From an uncultured beta proteobacterium (GTDB lineage: Bacteria; Pseudomonadota; Gammaproteobacteria; Burkholderiales; Rhodocyclaceae): a stretch of 60,436 nt of DNA. The stretch is from NCBI GenBank assembly GCA_903886975.1, contig CAISOB010000005.1, positions 1-60,436 of the forward strand, given 5' to 3'. The notes below the pieces were generated by a model. That model searched no databases. It saw only the letters and a list, made by a program, of their open reading frames with translations, and was not told where the DNA came from. Below, piece by piece: positions 28,515 through 41,914 of the stretch. Within the stretch, counting starts at the first letter, position 1. Each line of letters starts with the position of its first letter. A program made the translations under genes and the position numbers.

Positions 28515-28890
28515 GCTTGTACCCCTCATAGTTATCGGTTCTCTCACGACACTGGCTGGGTGTGGCAGGGACGACCCGCTGGAAGTAAAACAGCAGAGTT
28601 ACCGTTCCCTTGACGACTGCAAGAAGGGCTGGGGCGACGAAAGGAACTGTTCAACTTCTTCGTCTGCTCGTTCCGGAGGCGGATATGGCGGCGGCTATTG
28701 GGGACCTCGCTATTACTGGGACCGTGACCTTGGCCGCCCCGTTGCCGTTGGACCGAACGGAGAAACCCGGGTCATAACGAATGCGCGGATCAGCAGTGGT
28801 GGCTCCATGTCCGGATTCACGTCCCGCGCGGGAACCATATCGCGCGGCGGTTTCGGCAGCTTTGCCCACGGTTTCTCGATGGGTGGATGA
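28501..28890 (+). CDS. DUF1190 (YgiB/YjfM-like) small lipoprotein
   Basis: 129 residues from a TTG at 28501 with a good ribosome site (AAAGGAG, 8 bases before). A lipoprotein signal ends in LAGC (Cys20). Then comes SYRSLDDCKKGWGDERNC, a two-cysteine segment typical of DUF1190, followed by a Gly/Tyr-rich stretch (SGGGYGGGYWGPRYYWD) and a Gly/Ser/Phe-rich tail. Escherichia coli carries related genes next to YgiC/YjfC ligases. It overlaps hss by 14 bases and the ligase by 4 bases. It is probably anchored in the envelope; its function is unknown. Confidence 0.85.
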   Translation: MKRSKLVPLIVIGSLTTLAGCGRDDPLEVKQQSYRSLDDCKKGWGDERNCSTSSSARSGGGYGGGYWGPRYYWDRDLGRPVAVGPNGETRVITNARISSGGSMSGFTSRAGTISRGGFGSFAHGFSMGG

Positions 28891-30008
28891 TGCAACGGTT
28901 AAAGATCGCGCCGCGCGAGGACTACGGGAAAAAGCTCGAAGCGCAGGGCCTCTCTTTCCACGGATGGGACGATTACTGGAAAGAGGACGTCTGCTATCAG
29001 TTCAGTCTAAAACAGGTCGAGGAAATCGAGGCGGCAGCTGAAGAACTGCATGCGATGTACATCAACGCCATGAAGGTCGCCGTTAATGGCAAGCGCCTGG
29101 GAGAGCTCGGAATACCGCAGCAATTCTGGCCCGGGATCGAAGCATCGATGCTAAGGGACGAGTTTTCTTTGTACGGGCGATTTGATCTCGCCTACGATGG
29201 CCAGTCGCCACCCAAATTGCTCGAATACAACGCCGACACCCCGACCTCCCTGCTCGAGTCGGCGGTATGTCAATGGTATTGGATGGAGGATGTCTATCCC
29301 CAATATGATCAGTTCAATTCTCTCCATGAACGCCTGGTCGAGCGATGGAAGGATCTTCCCGGCAATGGAACGGTGCATGTAGCCAGTATCGAAGACAACG
29401 AAGAGGACTGGGTGTGCACCACCTATTTGGTGGACACCCTCGCCCAGGCCGGGCGGGAGGCCAAGCACATCTGCATCGGCGATCTGGGGTGGGATTCTGC
29501 GAGTCGTCGATTCGTCGATCTGGACAATCGGCCGATCGAGACCCTGTTCAAGCTCTATCCTTGGGAATGGCTTATGCGGGAAGAGTTTGGCGCGCACATA
29601 CTGGAGAGTCCGACCCGGTTTGTCGAACCGCTGTGGAAGGCATTGCTCTCGTGCAAAGGCTTGCTGCCAATCCTGTGGGAAATTTACCCGGACCATCCCA
29701 ATTTATTGTCGGCTCACTTTCAACCGAACGGCCTCACTTCGTATGCCAGGAAGCCTCTATATTCACGCGAGGGGGCCAATGTGGAGCTGGTGCTGAACGG
29801 CGATGTCATTGCCAAGGCAGAGGGCGGTTACGGGGAAGAAGGCTTCATTTATCAGGCACTCCATTCCCTGCCCAAGTTTGACGACAGGTATCCGGTCATC
29901 GGCGCCTGGATTGTCAATGGCAAAGCCGCAGGTATGTGCATACGCGAGGACGTCTCGCCGATCACGACCAACATGAGCAATTTCGTGCCGCATTTCTTCA
30001 TCGAATAA
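28887..30008 (+). CDS. Glutathionylspermidine synthase-like ATP-grasp ligase (YjfC/YgiC family)
   Basis: 373 residues, the usual length of the stand-alone GSP_synth (YgiC/YjfC) family, which lacks the N-terminal amidase of Gss. Conserved stretches: PPKLLEYNADTPTSLLES (about 103-120), VHVASIEDNEEDWVCT, KAEGGYGEEGFIYQ and the C-terminal GMCIREDVSPITTNMSNF. By family it should join an amine of a polyamine or similar to a peptide carboxylate using ATP. Adjacency to homospermidine synthase suggests that homospermidine is the amine substrate. The start overlaps the DUF1190 stop. Its real product is unknown. Confidence 0.9.
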   Translation: MMQRLKIAPREDYGKKLEAQGLSFHGWDDYWKEDVCYQFSLKQVEEIEAAAEELHAMYINAMKVAVNGKRLGELGIPQQFWPGIEASMLRDEFSLYGRFDLAYDGQSPPKLLEYNADTPTSLLESAVCQWYWMEDVYPQYDQFNSLHERLVERWKDLPGNGTVHVASIEDNEEDWVCTTYLVDTLAQAGREAKHICIGDLGWDSASRRFVDLDNRPIETLFKLYPWEWLMREEFGAHILESPTRFVEPLWKALLSCKGLLPILWEIYPDHPNLLSAHFQPNGLTSYARKPLYSREGANVELVLNGDVIAKAEGGYGEEGFIYQALHSLPKFDDRYPVIGAWIVNGKAAGMCIREDVSPITTNMSNFVPHFFIE

Positions 30009-30018
30009 GGGGATTATC

Positions 30019-30399
30019 TTGACAGACGCAATTCTCGCCTTCGTCACCTATTTGGCAACCGCTGTTGCCTTGCTCCTGGCATTTGTACTGATTTATGTCT
30101 GGTTCACCCCGTATAAGGAATTCGAACTGATCGCCCACGACAATAATGCCGTTGCCATAACATTGGCCGGCGCTGTTCTGGGCTTTACCTTCCCGCTGGT
30201 CTCTTCGATCTATTACACGCAGTCCTTGCCGGAAATGGCGCTTTGGGCATCGATCACCTGCGTTGTGCAGCTTGCCGTCTTCCTGGTCCTGCGAAGACAG
30301 GCGAAACGGATTGAGGAGGGCCATATTTCCTCCGCCATCATGGTGGCCACGTTTTCGATTGCAGTCGGGCTGCTAAGTGCCGTCAGCATCAGCCACTGA
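30019..30399 (+). CDS. DUF350 (YjfL-like) inner-membrane protein
   Basis: 126 residues from a TTG at 30019, 10 bases after the ligase stop. Four predicted membrane segments and the family-like core NAVAITLAGAVLGFTFPLVSS (about residues 49-69). In E. coli, yjfL, yjfM and yjfC are neighbours, the same trio as here. Transport or membrane anchoring of the ligase product is a plausible but unproven role. Confidence 0.87.
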   Translation: MTDAILAFVTYLATAVALLLAFVLIYVWFTPYKEFELIAHDNNAVAITLAGAVLGFTFPLVSSIYYTQSLPEMALWASITCVVQLAVFLVLRRQAKRIEEGHISSAIMVATFSIAVGLLSAVSISH

Positions 30400-30406
30400 T
30401 AAGCAC

Positions 30407-30958
30407 ATGCCAGCAGAACAAACGCCGGATTCCGTGCTCGATTTCTGGTTCGAGGAAATTACGCCGGAGCGATGGTGGGAGGCAACGGATAGCTTCGACC
30501 GGCAGATTGAATCGCGCTTCGGCGCTTTGCACCGCGCCGCCGCGCGCTGCGAACTTTATGGCTGGCGCGGGGCGCCCCGAGGCCGGCTGGCCGAAATCAT
30601 CGTGCTCGACCAATTCTCGCGCAACATACATCGCGGCCACGCGGAAGCTTTTGCATTCGACGCGCTGGCGCTGGCGCTAGCGCAAACGGCAGTGGCCGCC
30701 AGGGCCGACCGCGAGCTGCCTGCCATCCAACGCGCCTTTCTCTACATGCCTTATATGCACAGCGAGTCGTTGATCGTTCACCAGGAGGCGATCGCTCTTT
30801 TCAGCGAACCGGGCTTGGAGAAGAATCTAAAATCCGAACGCCAACATAAGGAAATCCTTGAGCGTTTCGGTCGCTATCCGCACCGCAATGCGATTCTCGG
30901 TCGCCCGTCGACACCCGAAGAAACTGATTTTCTGACTATGCCCGGATCATCGTTCTGA
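30407..30958 (+). CDS. DUF924 family protein
   Basis: 183 residues from ATG 30407 (MPAEQTPDSVLDFWFEEITPE), 7 bases after the DUF350 stop. An earlier in-frame codon would overlap the previous gene. Motifs EIIVLDQFSRNIHRG, FLYMPYMHSE and RYPHRNAILGR are diagnostic of DUF924, an all-helical, TPR-like cytoplasmic family without known function. It may be co-transcribed with the homospermidine operon. Confidence 0.9.
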   Translation: MPAEQTPDSVLDFWFEEITPERWWEATDSFDRQIESRFGALHRAAARCELYGWRGAPRGRLAEIIVLDQFSRNIHRGHAEAFAFDALALALAQTAVAARADRELPAIQRAFLYMPYMHSESLIVHQEAIALFSEPGLEKNLKSERQHKEILERFGRYPHRNAILGRPSTPEETDFLTMPGSSF

Positions 30959-30980
30959 GGGCGACGGACGCCAACAACAT

Positions 30981-31661
30981 ATGCTCATGTTTTGGATCTT
31001 GAGGGCAGCTTTTGGCGGCGCAATCTACACAAGGGGAGCTTCTTTGCTGACAGGTCAAAACATTCCACCGCAATTCGAGGCGGTGCGGGATCAAGACGAA
31101 AGCATGCTTTGGATTGGGAAGCCTGCTTTCGTCCCCTTCTTATGCACAGGAATTCCGTTTCTGGCCATCGGATTGGCATGGGGCGCGATCGACTATTTCG
31201 GATTCATCCGCCACATGCCTTCGGGCATGTCGGGATTTGCCATTCCTTTTTTTGCGCTGCACTTGTTTCCGTTCTGGGGCAGCATTCTGAACATGGTTCG
31301 GCTGTATCTCGTGTTCAACAACACCAGCTACGCAATCACCAACAGACGGCTGATGATGCGCAGCGGCTTTTTCGGAATCGATTTCAAGGCAATCGACTAC
31401 GACAAGATTGTCGATCTTGAAGTCGACATCGGTCCAATTGAAAACCTCTACGGCGTCGGAACAATACGAGCGTTTACGGGAAGTCTAGGTGACAGCCGAA
31501 GGGGTGCTTCCGATCGGTTTGTGGCGATCGCGAGCCCTTACGAGGTGTTTAAGCAAATCAAGAAGGTCTCGGTCGATATTAAAACGGATTGGAATTACCC
31601 GAACGCCCTGCGGCCAGCGGAAAATCCGGGTTATCAAACCAAGTATGATTCAACTCGGTAG
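30981..31661 (+). CDS. Membrane protein with bacterial PH domain (bPH_2-like)
   Basis: 226 residues. Two membrane segments (about 51-73 and 83-109) are followed by a PH-like beta domain (about 112-205: YLVFNNTSYAITNRRLMMRSG, KIVDLEVDIGPIENLYGVGTI). The 'YaiTnrRl' stretch is the hallmark of bPH_2/YdbS-YdbT-like proteins. The start choice is uncertain because the N-terminus is poorly defined. The function is unknown; such proteins are often tied to envelope stress or phospholipid-associated membrane complexes. Confidence 0.78.
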   Translation: MLMFWILRAAFGGAIYTRGASLLTGQNIPPQFEAVRDQDESMLWIGKPAFVPFLCTGIPFLAIGLAWGAIDYFGFIRHMPSGMSGFAIPFFALHLFPFWGSILNMVRLYLVFNNTSYAITNRRLMMRSGFFGIDFKAIDYDKIVDLEVDIGPIENLYGVGTIRAFTGSLGDSRRGASDRFVAIASPYEVFKQIKKVSVDIKTDWNYPNALRPAENPGYQTKYDSTR

Positions 31662-31840
31662 AGGCAACGACAAACCCAATCGCGCCGTCACTTCAACACC
31701 GAATACCGCTTTAGATTCCCGTTTTCCATGAACACCAAGGCCGGCTTGAGTCGATCTCAGCTGCTCAAGGCGTCCGAAGTACCCGGCAAGCGGACGCGTC
31801 TTGTATGAACCCCTCGAGCCCGCTAAGGCCGATTGGCAGT

Positions 31841-32445
31841 TGACATGAGATTCGACTGCTTCGCAGCCTGATCGCCGGTCGCCAATTGGTCACAATAGAT
31901 TCGTCGGGTGCGCACAAGAAGTCGCGTGAAATCATTCAGTCCGATTTCTTTGAGTTCGCGCCCATCGAGGCGCAATTGTCCGGCTACGATGCCTGCTTCT
32001 TTTGCCTGGGCGTATCGTCGGTCGGCATGGCAGCGAATGAATACCGGCGCATTACCTACGACCTCACGCTGAACTTTGCGCGGCATCTGGCAAGGCGAGA
32101 CCCCGCAATGACTTTCTGCTACATCACGGGAGCGGGAACCGATAGCAGCGAACATGGACGCGTCGCTTGGGCACGTGTCAAGGGTGCGACCGAAAATGCC
32201 TTGATGCGCTTATTCAAACATTCGTACATGCTCCGGCCCGGCTTCATGAAACCGACGCGCGGGCAGAAGAATGCCAAGGGTTATTACAAAATTGTCGCCT
32301 GGCTCTATCCGATCGGCCGGCGCTTTATCCGGACGGCTTCTGCACCTTGGAAGAGGTGGGGCGCGCCATGATCAATGCTGCGGCCAAGGGCTGTCCCAAA
32401 CGGATTTTGGACGTGCGGGACATAGTCCAGCTGGCAAAGGCCTGA
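31841..32445 (+). pseudogene. Decayed NAD(P)-binding epimerase/reductase-like gene (5' truncation plus frameshift)
   Basis: An open frame from about 31844 reads LLRSLIAGRQLVTIDSS, then FDACFFCLGVSS-type text (SGYDACFFCLGVSSVGM, ITYDLTLNFARHLA, MTFCYITGAGTD, YMLRPGFMKP). This is the middle of an atypical SDR/NAD(P)H-binding oxidoreductase. The N-terminal GxxGxxG Rossmann motif is missing; the frame is closed by a stop at 31841. Near 32320-32335 the frame shifts by one base. The continuation in the next frame (ALYPDGFCTLEEVGRAMINA, ending DIVQLAKA at 32445) restores the expected C-terminus. Two independent lesions make it a clear pseudogene. Confidence 0.85.
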
Positions 32446-32477
32446 TGATGGCTGGACACCGGCCTTCACCCGTGTGA

Positions 32478-32492
32478 CCGCTTGTCAAGCGG
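32478..32492. other. Perfect hairpin downstream of the ATP synthase operon
   Basis: CCGCTT, loop GTC, AAGCGG. It lies 40 bases beyond the atpC stop codon on the minus strand, between the atp operon end and the convergent pseudogene. A second imperfect GC-rich stem (32511-32535) overlaps the atpC stop. Neither has a U-run, so their role as terminators is uncertain. Confidence 0.4.
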
Positions 32493-32531
32493 CTTCCCGC
32501 GCCTGGCATCCTGACGCCGCGCCGGCGGCGA

Positions 32532-32957
32532 TCAGTGTGGCGGCGGGCGGTGTTTCTTGATCGTCTGCAGCTGGGCGATGGCCTGCGCCAACTCGGCTTC
32601 GGCGGTGGCGTAGCTAACGTCGGCGCTGCGCGTCTTCAGCGCTTCCTCGGCGCGCCGCTTGGCTTCGATGGCCTTGGCTTCGTCGAGATCGTGGGCGCGT
32701 ATCGCCGTGTCGGCGAGCAGGGTGATCAGCGTCGGCTGCACTTCGAGGATTCCGCCTGAGACATAGATCAGCTCGTATTCCTCACGGCCCGGAATCTTCA
32801 GGCGCACGGTTCCCGGCTTGATACGGGTGAGCAGCGGCGTATGACGCGGATATATCCCGAGCTCGCCGGCCTCACCCGGAAACACCGCAAAATCGGTCTC
32901 GCCGGAGAAGATCAGCTCTTCGGCGCTGACCAGATCGACATGAACTCTGAGTGCCAT
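32532..32957 (-). CDS. atpC: F1Fo ATP synthase epsilon subunit
   Basis: 141 residues. N-terminal beta sandwich ([38 protein letters not shown]) and a C-terminal helical hairpin ([15 protein letters not shown]). It is part of the central stalk and can inhibit ATP hydrolysis. Last gene of the atp operon. Confidence 0.97.
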   Translation of the reverse strand: MALRVHVDLVSAEELIFSGETDFAVFPGEAGELGIYPRHTPLLTRIKPGTVRLKIPGREEYELIYVSGGILEVQPTLITLLADTAIRAHDLDEAKAIEAKRRAEEALKTRSADVSYATAEAELAQAIAQLQTIKKHRPPPH

Positions 32958-32975
32958 GGTTTCTTTCGTTCGCGC

Positions 32976-34418
<1,443 letters not shown>

Positions 34419-35285
34419 TTACACAGCCGCTGCGCCGCCGACAATTTCCGAAAGCTCTTTGGTGATCGCCGCCTGGCGAGCCTTGTTGTAGACCAGCCTG
34501 AGCTCGCCGATCACGTTCTTCGCGTTGTCCGAAGCCGACTTCATCGCAACCATGCGCGCGCTCTGCTCGGACGCCATGTTTTCGGCAACGGCCTGGTAGA
34601 GCATCGCTTCGACATAGCGCAACAACAGCGTGTCGATGACCGACTTGGCGTCGGGTTCGTAAAGGTAATCCCAGTGGTTGCACGTGCTGCTGCCGACCAG
34701 TTCCCCCGCAAGCGGCAGCAGCTGTTCGATGACCGGCTCCTGTTTCATCGTATTGATGAAGCGCGTGTAGGCGAGATAAAGCACATCGATCTCGCCGTTC
34801 ATGTAGGCGTCGAGCTGCACCTTGGCCGGCCCGATCAGTTTTTCCAGATGCGGCGTATCGCCGATCGCGACGACGTGCGAAACGATGCGCGCGCCGGTTC
34901 GCTGCATGAAGCCGAAACCCTTGTTGCCGACGGCGGTCACCTGCAGCGTCTTGCCTTCGGCGTCCCACTCTTTCATTCGTCCGAGCGCGAGACGCAGGAT
35001 GTTGGTGTTGAGACCACCGCACAGGCCCTTGTCGGAGGTGATCGTGATCAGGCCGACCGCTTTTATTTCATCGCGCTTCTCGAGGAAGGGATGGCTGTAG
35101 TCGGTCAGCGCGTGCGACAGATTGCCGGCAACGCGCCTGATCTTTTCGCCATAGGGGCGCGCGGCGCGCATCCGGTCCTGCGCCTTGCGCATCTTTGACG
35201 CGGCCACCATTTCCATGGCCTTGGTGATCTTGCGCGTGCTTTCGACGCTCTTGATCTTGTTGCGGATTTCCTTGCCGCTGGCCAT
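34419..35285 (-). CDS. atpG: F1Fo ATP synthase gamma subunit
   Basis: 288 residues. Long N-terminal helix [46 protein letters not shown], and a C-terminal helix ending in [22 protein letters not shown]. It is the rotating central shaft. A 42-base gap separates it from atpD. Confidence 0.97.
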   Translation of the reverse strand: MASGKEIRNKIKSVESTRKITKAMEMVAASKMRKAQDRMRAARPYGEKIRRVAGNLSHALTDYSHPFLEKRDEIKAVGLITITSDKGLCGGLNTNILRLALGRMKEWDAEGKTLQVTAVGNKGFGFMQRTGARIVSHVVAIGDTPHLEKLIGPAKVQLDAYMNGEIDVLYLAYTRFINTMKQEPVIEQLLPLAGELVGSSTCNHWDYLYEPDAKSVIDTLLLRYVEAMLYQAVAENMASEQSARMVAMKSASDNAKNVIGELRLVYNKARQAAITKELSEIVGGAAAV

Positions 35286-35299
35286 CGCTTTTCTCCGGT

Positions 35300-36838
<1,539 letters not shown>

Positions 36839-36848
36839 TGTGTTTCTC

Positions 36849-37394
36849 CTAGTTCTTTAGCGCTGCAGCCATTGCTTCGAGCTTGCCGCGCACCGACGCG
36901 TCAAGCACCTGATCACCGACCACCACCTTGATTCCGCCGATCAGCGCCGGGTCGACCTCGACCCTGACCTGCAGCTTGCTGCCAAAATGCGGCTCGAGCT
37001 CGCTGATCAAGGCATTCAGTTGCGCGTCATCGAGCGCGTAGGCGCTGGTCACCATGGCATCGCGGGCGCCCGCATCGGCGCTCTTCAACTGCTCGTAGAG
37101 TTCATGGATTTGCGGCAGCACCGTCAGGCGCTCGTTTTCCGCGAGTGTGCCGACAAAGGCGCAGAGCTCACGATCGGCGGATTCACCAGAATCGCCGCAC
37201 AGCGAAATGACGAGATCGGCGACCTGCCCGGCGGAAAATTTCGGATTGCCGAACACCGCGCTCATTGCCGCATCGCCGGCGATGGCGGCGAGCCGCTCCA
37301 GGCGATCGGACCACAGCGGCAACTGCCGGTTTTCGCGCGCCAGACGAAAAATCGCCAGGGCGTAAGGGCGAGCAATGGTGACGGACTCGGCCAT
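36849..37394 (-). CDS. atpH: F1Fo ATP synthase delta subunit
   Basis: 181 residues. It opens with [16 protein letters not shown] and closes with the conserved [28 protein letters not shown], both diagnostic. It joins the peripheral stalk to F1. It sits 10 bases before atpA. Confidence 0.96.
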   Translation of the reverse strand: MAESVTIARPYALAIFRLARENRQLPLWSDRLERLAAIAGDAAMSAVFGNPKFSAGQVADLVISLCGDSGESADRELCAFVGTLAENERLTVLPQIHELYEQLKSADAGARDAMVTSAYALDDAQLNALISELEPHFGSKLQVRVEVDPALIGGIKVVVGDQVLDASVRGKLEAMAAALKN

Positions 37395-37399
37395 GAGCG

Positions 37400-37870
37400 T
37401 TATAGATCCTGCTTTATCGCGGCCAGGATATCGGCATGCGCCTTGGCGTCGACCTCGCGGCGCAAGATCTTCTCGGCGCCGGCAACGGCCAGTTCGGCGA
37501 CGCGTTCGCGCAGCGACTCCTTGACCCTTACCGCTTCCTGCTCGATTTCAGCCTTGGCGCCGGCGACGACCAGTTCGGCTTCGCGCCGGGCTTGCGCCTT
37601 GGCCTCTTCGATCATCTGCAGAGCGCGTTGCTCGGCATGGGCGATGATCTCGGCCCCCTTGTCCTTGCCCTCGCGAACGACCTCTGCCGAGTGCTTGGCG
37701 GCCAGATCGAGGCTTTGCCGTCCGCGTTCGGCGGCGGCAAGACCATCGGCGATTTTGCTTGCGCGTTCGTCGAGCGCCTTCATCACCGGCGGCCACACGA
37801 ACTTCATCGTGAACCACGCCAGTATGAAGAACACCGCGATTTGGGCGAACAGCGTTGCATTCAGATTCAC
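37400..37870 (-). CDS. atpF: F1Fo ATP synthase b subunit
   Basis: 156 residues. N-terminal membrane helix ([20 protein letters not shown], ending KFVWPPV) and a long charged helix rich in Ala/Glu/Lys that dimerises as the peripheral stalk. Length matches E. coli b. Confidence 0.97.
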   Translation of the reverse strand: MNLNATLFAQIAVFFILAWFTMKFVWPPVMKALDERASKIADGLAAAERGRQSLDLAAKHSAEVVREGKDKGAEIIAHAEQRALQMIEEAKAQARREAELVVAGAKAEIEQEAVRVKESLRERVAELAVAGAEKILRREVDAKAHADILAAIKQDL

Positions 37871-37909
37871 GGTTGTCTTCCCCCGGAAAGCATGCTGCGA
37901 GAATTTCGC

Positions 37910-38185
<276 letters not shown>

Positions 38186-38205
38186 TTAACAAGCAGAACA
38201 ACGAC

Positions 38206-39075
38206 TCAATGACTTTCGTGCGCCTGACCGATATACACCAGCGCCAGCATCATGAAGATGAAGGCTTGCAGCAAGACGATCAGGATGTGGAAAATGGCCC
38301 ACGCCGTGCCGGCGATGACATGGCCGATCCACAGTACCGGTCCGGTCGCTCCGACCGAGGTGCCATAGGCCGCGCCCATCAGCGCGATCAGCATGAACAG
38401 CAGCTCGCCGGCGTACATGTTGCCGAACAGCCGCATACCGTGCGAAACCGTCTTGGCCAGAAACTCGATCATCTGCATCAGAAAATTGGGCAGGTAGAGC
38501 AGCGGATGATTGCCGAAGGGCGCCGTAAACAGCTCATGCAGCCAGCCGCCAAGTCCTTTGATCTTGATGTTGTACCAGATGCACAAGAGCAGGACGCTGA
38601 TCGACATCCCGAGCGTGCCGTTCAGGTCGGCGGTCGGCACCACGCGCAAGAAGGCGTGCGGATTGCCGGTTGCCCACTGCCAAACCGAGGGCAGCAAATC
38701 GACCGGCAGGAAGTCCATCGAATTCATCAGGAAGATCCAGACGAAGACGGTCAGCCCCAGCGGCGCGACGAAGCGGCGCGATTCCTTGCTGTGGATGATC
38801 GAATTGGCCTGGTTGGCGACAAATTCGATGAGAATCTCAAGCGCCGCCTGGCCTCGGCCGGGAACGCCGGCAGTCACGCGCCGGGCGACCCACAGCATCA
38901 GGAAAAGGCCAAGTAGACCCATCGCCACCGAGAAGAAAATCGTATCGAGATTGATGACCGAAAAATCGACGATCGAAGTCTGCGCATGACCGGTCGTATT
39001 CAACTGGGTCAAATGGTGAACGACGTATTCACCGGCGCTCGGCGCATTCGCAGCCGCTTCGTGAGCAATCGCCAT
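38206..39075 (-). CDS. atpB: F1Fo ATP synthase a subunit
   Basis: 289 residues with about six membrane segments. The essential Arg lies in KTVSHGMRLFGNMYAGE and the proton half-channel is seen in the C-terminal helices. The His-rich ends (VVHHLTQLNTT, GQAHESH) are similar to other betaproteobacterial AtpB. It starts 2 bases after the atpI stop. Confidence 0.97.
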   Translation of the reverse strand: MAIAHEAAANAPSAGEYVVHHLTQLNTTGHAQTSIVDFSVINLDTIFFSVAMGLLGLFLMLWVARRVTAGVPGRGQAALEILIEFVANQANSIIHSKESRRFVAPLGLTVFVWIFLMNSMDFLPVDLLPSVWQWATGNPHAFLRVVPTADLNGTLGMSISVLLLCIWYNIKIKGLGGWLHELFTAPFGNHPLLYLPNFLMQMIEFLAKTVSHGMRLFGNMYAGELLFMLIALMGAAYGTSVGATGPVLWIGHVIAGTAWAIFHILIVLLQAFIFMMLALVYIGQAHESH

Positions 39076-39077
39076 GG

Positions 39078-39419
39078 TCAGGACTTTTTCCAGAAAGCCA
39101 AAAAACCCGCTTGCAAAGCAAGCCCCAGTCCGATCAGCAGCGAAGGCCAGTGCAGATCGGCATAAACGCTTACAACGAGCAGCAGCAGACCTATCGTCGC
39201 GGCGATCTTGACGAATTCGCCAAGAAAGAAATTAACGGGGAATGAAGCGGCCGAACCCCCGGCCGCCAACTTCAGGCGCAGAGCGAACAGCAGATTCGGC
39301 AGCGCGATTACCGCTCCGCCCAAAGCCGCCGATACCGCCCCCCGCATTCCCGCAAAAAGACCCGCCACCAAAGCCACGATGATTGTTATCCCTGCCTGCA
39401 GGAGGATAGCTCTGAACAT
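39078..39419 (-). CDS. atpI: ATP synthase accessory protein AtpI
   Basis: 113 residues from ATG 39417-39419 (MFRAILLQAGITIIVALVAGLFAG); a longer in-frame extension crosses the promoter region and is not hydrophobic. Four membrane segments, as in AtpI/UncI, which aids c-ring assembly. First gene of the atp operon. Confidence 0.87.
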   Translation of the reverse strand: MFRAILLQAGITIIVALVAGLFAGMRGAVSAALGGAVIALPNLLFALRLKLAAGGSAASFPVNFFLGEFVKIAATIGLLLLVVSVYADLHWPSLLIGLGLALQAGFLAFWKKS

Positions 39420-39474
39420 TCTTACAATGCAAAAAGTTAGCTTTCCGCTGCAGCTCGCCGTACTACCCGCATTC

Positions 39475-39497
39475 AAAAAAAATTGCGTCCAGACGCA
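39475..39497 (-). terminator. Intrinsic terminator after parB
   Basis: On the minus strand: TGCGT, loop CTGG, ACGCA followed by an 8-base T-run (interrupted pairing A-A before it). The stem is short but the U-tract is strong. It lies about 75 bases after the parB stop and 55 bases before the atpI start. It separates the mnmG-rsmG-parAB unit from the atp operon. Confidence 0.6.
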
Positions 39498-39572
39498 CTG
39501 ACGCTAGCTATTAATGTACCACGCCAAGCGCCCGATGGCAGCAGCGTCGCGAACCATTGCCAAAAGATCGCT

Positions 39573-40417
39573 TCAGCGCAACCGCTGCAGTATGCCTTCG
39601 AGCTGTTCAAGGTCGCCGAACTCGATGTGGATCTTGCCCGCACCGTGCCGGTTGGCGCGGATCACCACTTGCGCGCCAAGCGAGTCGGACAATTCTTCCT
39701 GCAAGCGCAGCACGTCGCGGTCCTCTTTTTTCGGCTCGACTTCCTTCGGCGGCTTCAGCGCATGTTGCGCCAAACGCTCGGCTTCGCGCACCGACAAGCC
39801 TTTCTGCACGATGCGCTGGCCGAGCTGAATCTGCAGCGCGCCGGGCAGGGGCAGCAGGGCGCGCGCATGGCCCATGTCGAGTTCGCCGCGCATCAGTAAA
39901 TCCTGCACCGGCGCGACGAGCTGCAGCAAGCGCAGCAGATTCGAGGCCGCCGAGCGCGAGCGGCCGACGGCATCGGCCGCCTGCTGATGCGTCATGGCGA
40001 ACTCGTCGATCAGCCGCTGCAAGCCTTGCGCTTCTTCAAGCGGATTGAGATTCTCGCGCTGGATGTTCTCGATCAGCGCCATCGCCAGCGCCGATTCGTC
40101 CGGAATCTCCCGGATCAGCGCCGCGACTTCGGTGAGGCCGGCCATCTGGGCGGCGCGCCAGCGACGCTCGCCGGCGACGATCTCGAATCGCTCTTCGCCG
40201 AAATTGCCGGCCACCGGTCGCACCAGGATCGGCTGCATCAGGCCCTGCGCGCGAATCGATGCCGCCAGTTCTTCCAGCGAACCGCTGTCCATCTGCGTGC
40301 GCGGCTGATACTTGCCCGGCTGCAGTTGCCCGACCGGCAAGGCACGCTGCTGTTCGCGTCCCGCCGCTTCGTTGCCGGCGAGCAGCGCGTCGAGGCCGCG
40401 ACCGAGTCCCTTGAGTT

Positions 40418-40421
<4 letters not shown>
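39573..40421 (-). CDS. parB: Chromosome partitioning protein ParB
   Basis: 282 residues. N-terminal GLGRGLDALLAG, CTPase/ParBN motif VAGERRWRAAQMAGL, ENIQRENLNPLEEAQGLQRL, helix-turn-helix MTHQQAADAVGRSRSAASNLLRL, and a C-terminal dimerisation domain. It binds parS sites and spreads as a CTP clamp. ATGA overlap with parA. No clear parS site was recognised in this window. Confidence 0.96.
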
Positions 40422-41230
<809 letters not shown>

Positions 41231-41248
41231 CTAACTCTCCCCAAGACC

Positions 41249-41914
41249 TTACGCGCCAGTCATTTTCATGATCACCAGATGCCGTTCGCCGTCTACGCCC
41301 GGAACGACCAGCCGATGTATCGCTTCGACCGCTATTTCCGGCGGCAGACGCTCGATTTCCGCGTCCGGCCGGACGCCTTTCATGGCCAGCCAGCGTCCAT
41401 CCGCGGCAAGCAAATGCCGTGACAAATGCACAAAATCAGCCAGCTCCGAGAAAGCGCGCGAGATAATCGCCGAAAAGCCAACCGACGGATGATACTGTTC
41501 GACGCGCCCGCCGTGTACTGAAATATTGGCTAATGCCAGTTCAATCGCCGCCTGTTGCAGAAATGCGGATTTCTTCGAGTTGCTGTCGAGCACGGTCACC
41601 ATCAATTCCGGCCGGGCGATGGCCAGCGAAATTCCGGGCATGCCGCCGCCGCTGCCGACATCGAGCAGCATGCCGGCCGGGACGAAAGGCAAAACGGCCA
41701 GGGAATCGAGCAGATGATGGCTCACCGCCTGACCGGGATCGCGCAGCGCCGTCAGGTTATAGGTCCGGTTCCACTTGTAGAGCAGCGCCGCGTAAGCGCG
41801 GAGCTTGTCCCTGGCGACCGCCGGCAGATCGATGCCGAGCGCAACCAGCCCCTGTTCAAGCTGTTCCTCCTGCGCTATTGCCGCGCTCACCTCAGGCGAT
41901 CCGGCGTGCGGCAT
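41249..41914 (-). CDS. rsmG: 16S rRNA (guanine-527-N7)-methyltransferase RsmG
   Basis: 221 residues. SAM-binding motif [20 protein letters not shown], conserved [13 protein letters not shown] and HLLDSLAV. It methylates G527 of 16S rRNA; loss gives low-level streptomycin resistance. The start lies 23 bases inside mnmG, so the two are translationally coupled. Confidence 0.96.
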   Translation of the reverse strand: MPHAGSPEVSAAIAQEEQLEQGLVALGIDLPAVARDKLRAYAALLYKWNRTYNLTALRDPGQAVSHHLLDSLAVLPFVPAGMLLDVGSGGGMPGISLAIARPELMVTVLDSNSKKSAFLQQAAIELALANISVHGGRVEQYHPSVGFSAIISRAFSELADFVHLSRHLLAADGRWLAMKGVRPDAEIERLPPEIAVEAIHRLVVPGVDGERHLVIMKMTGA

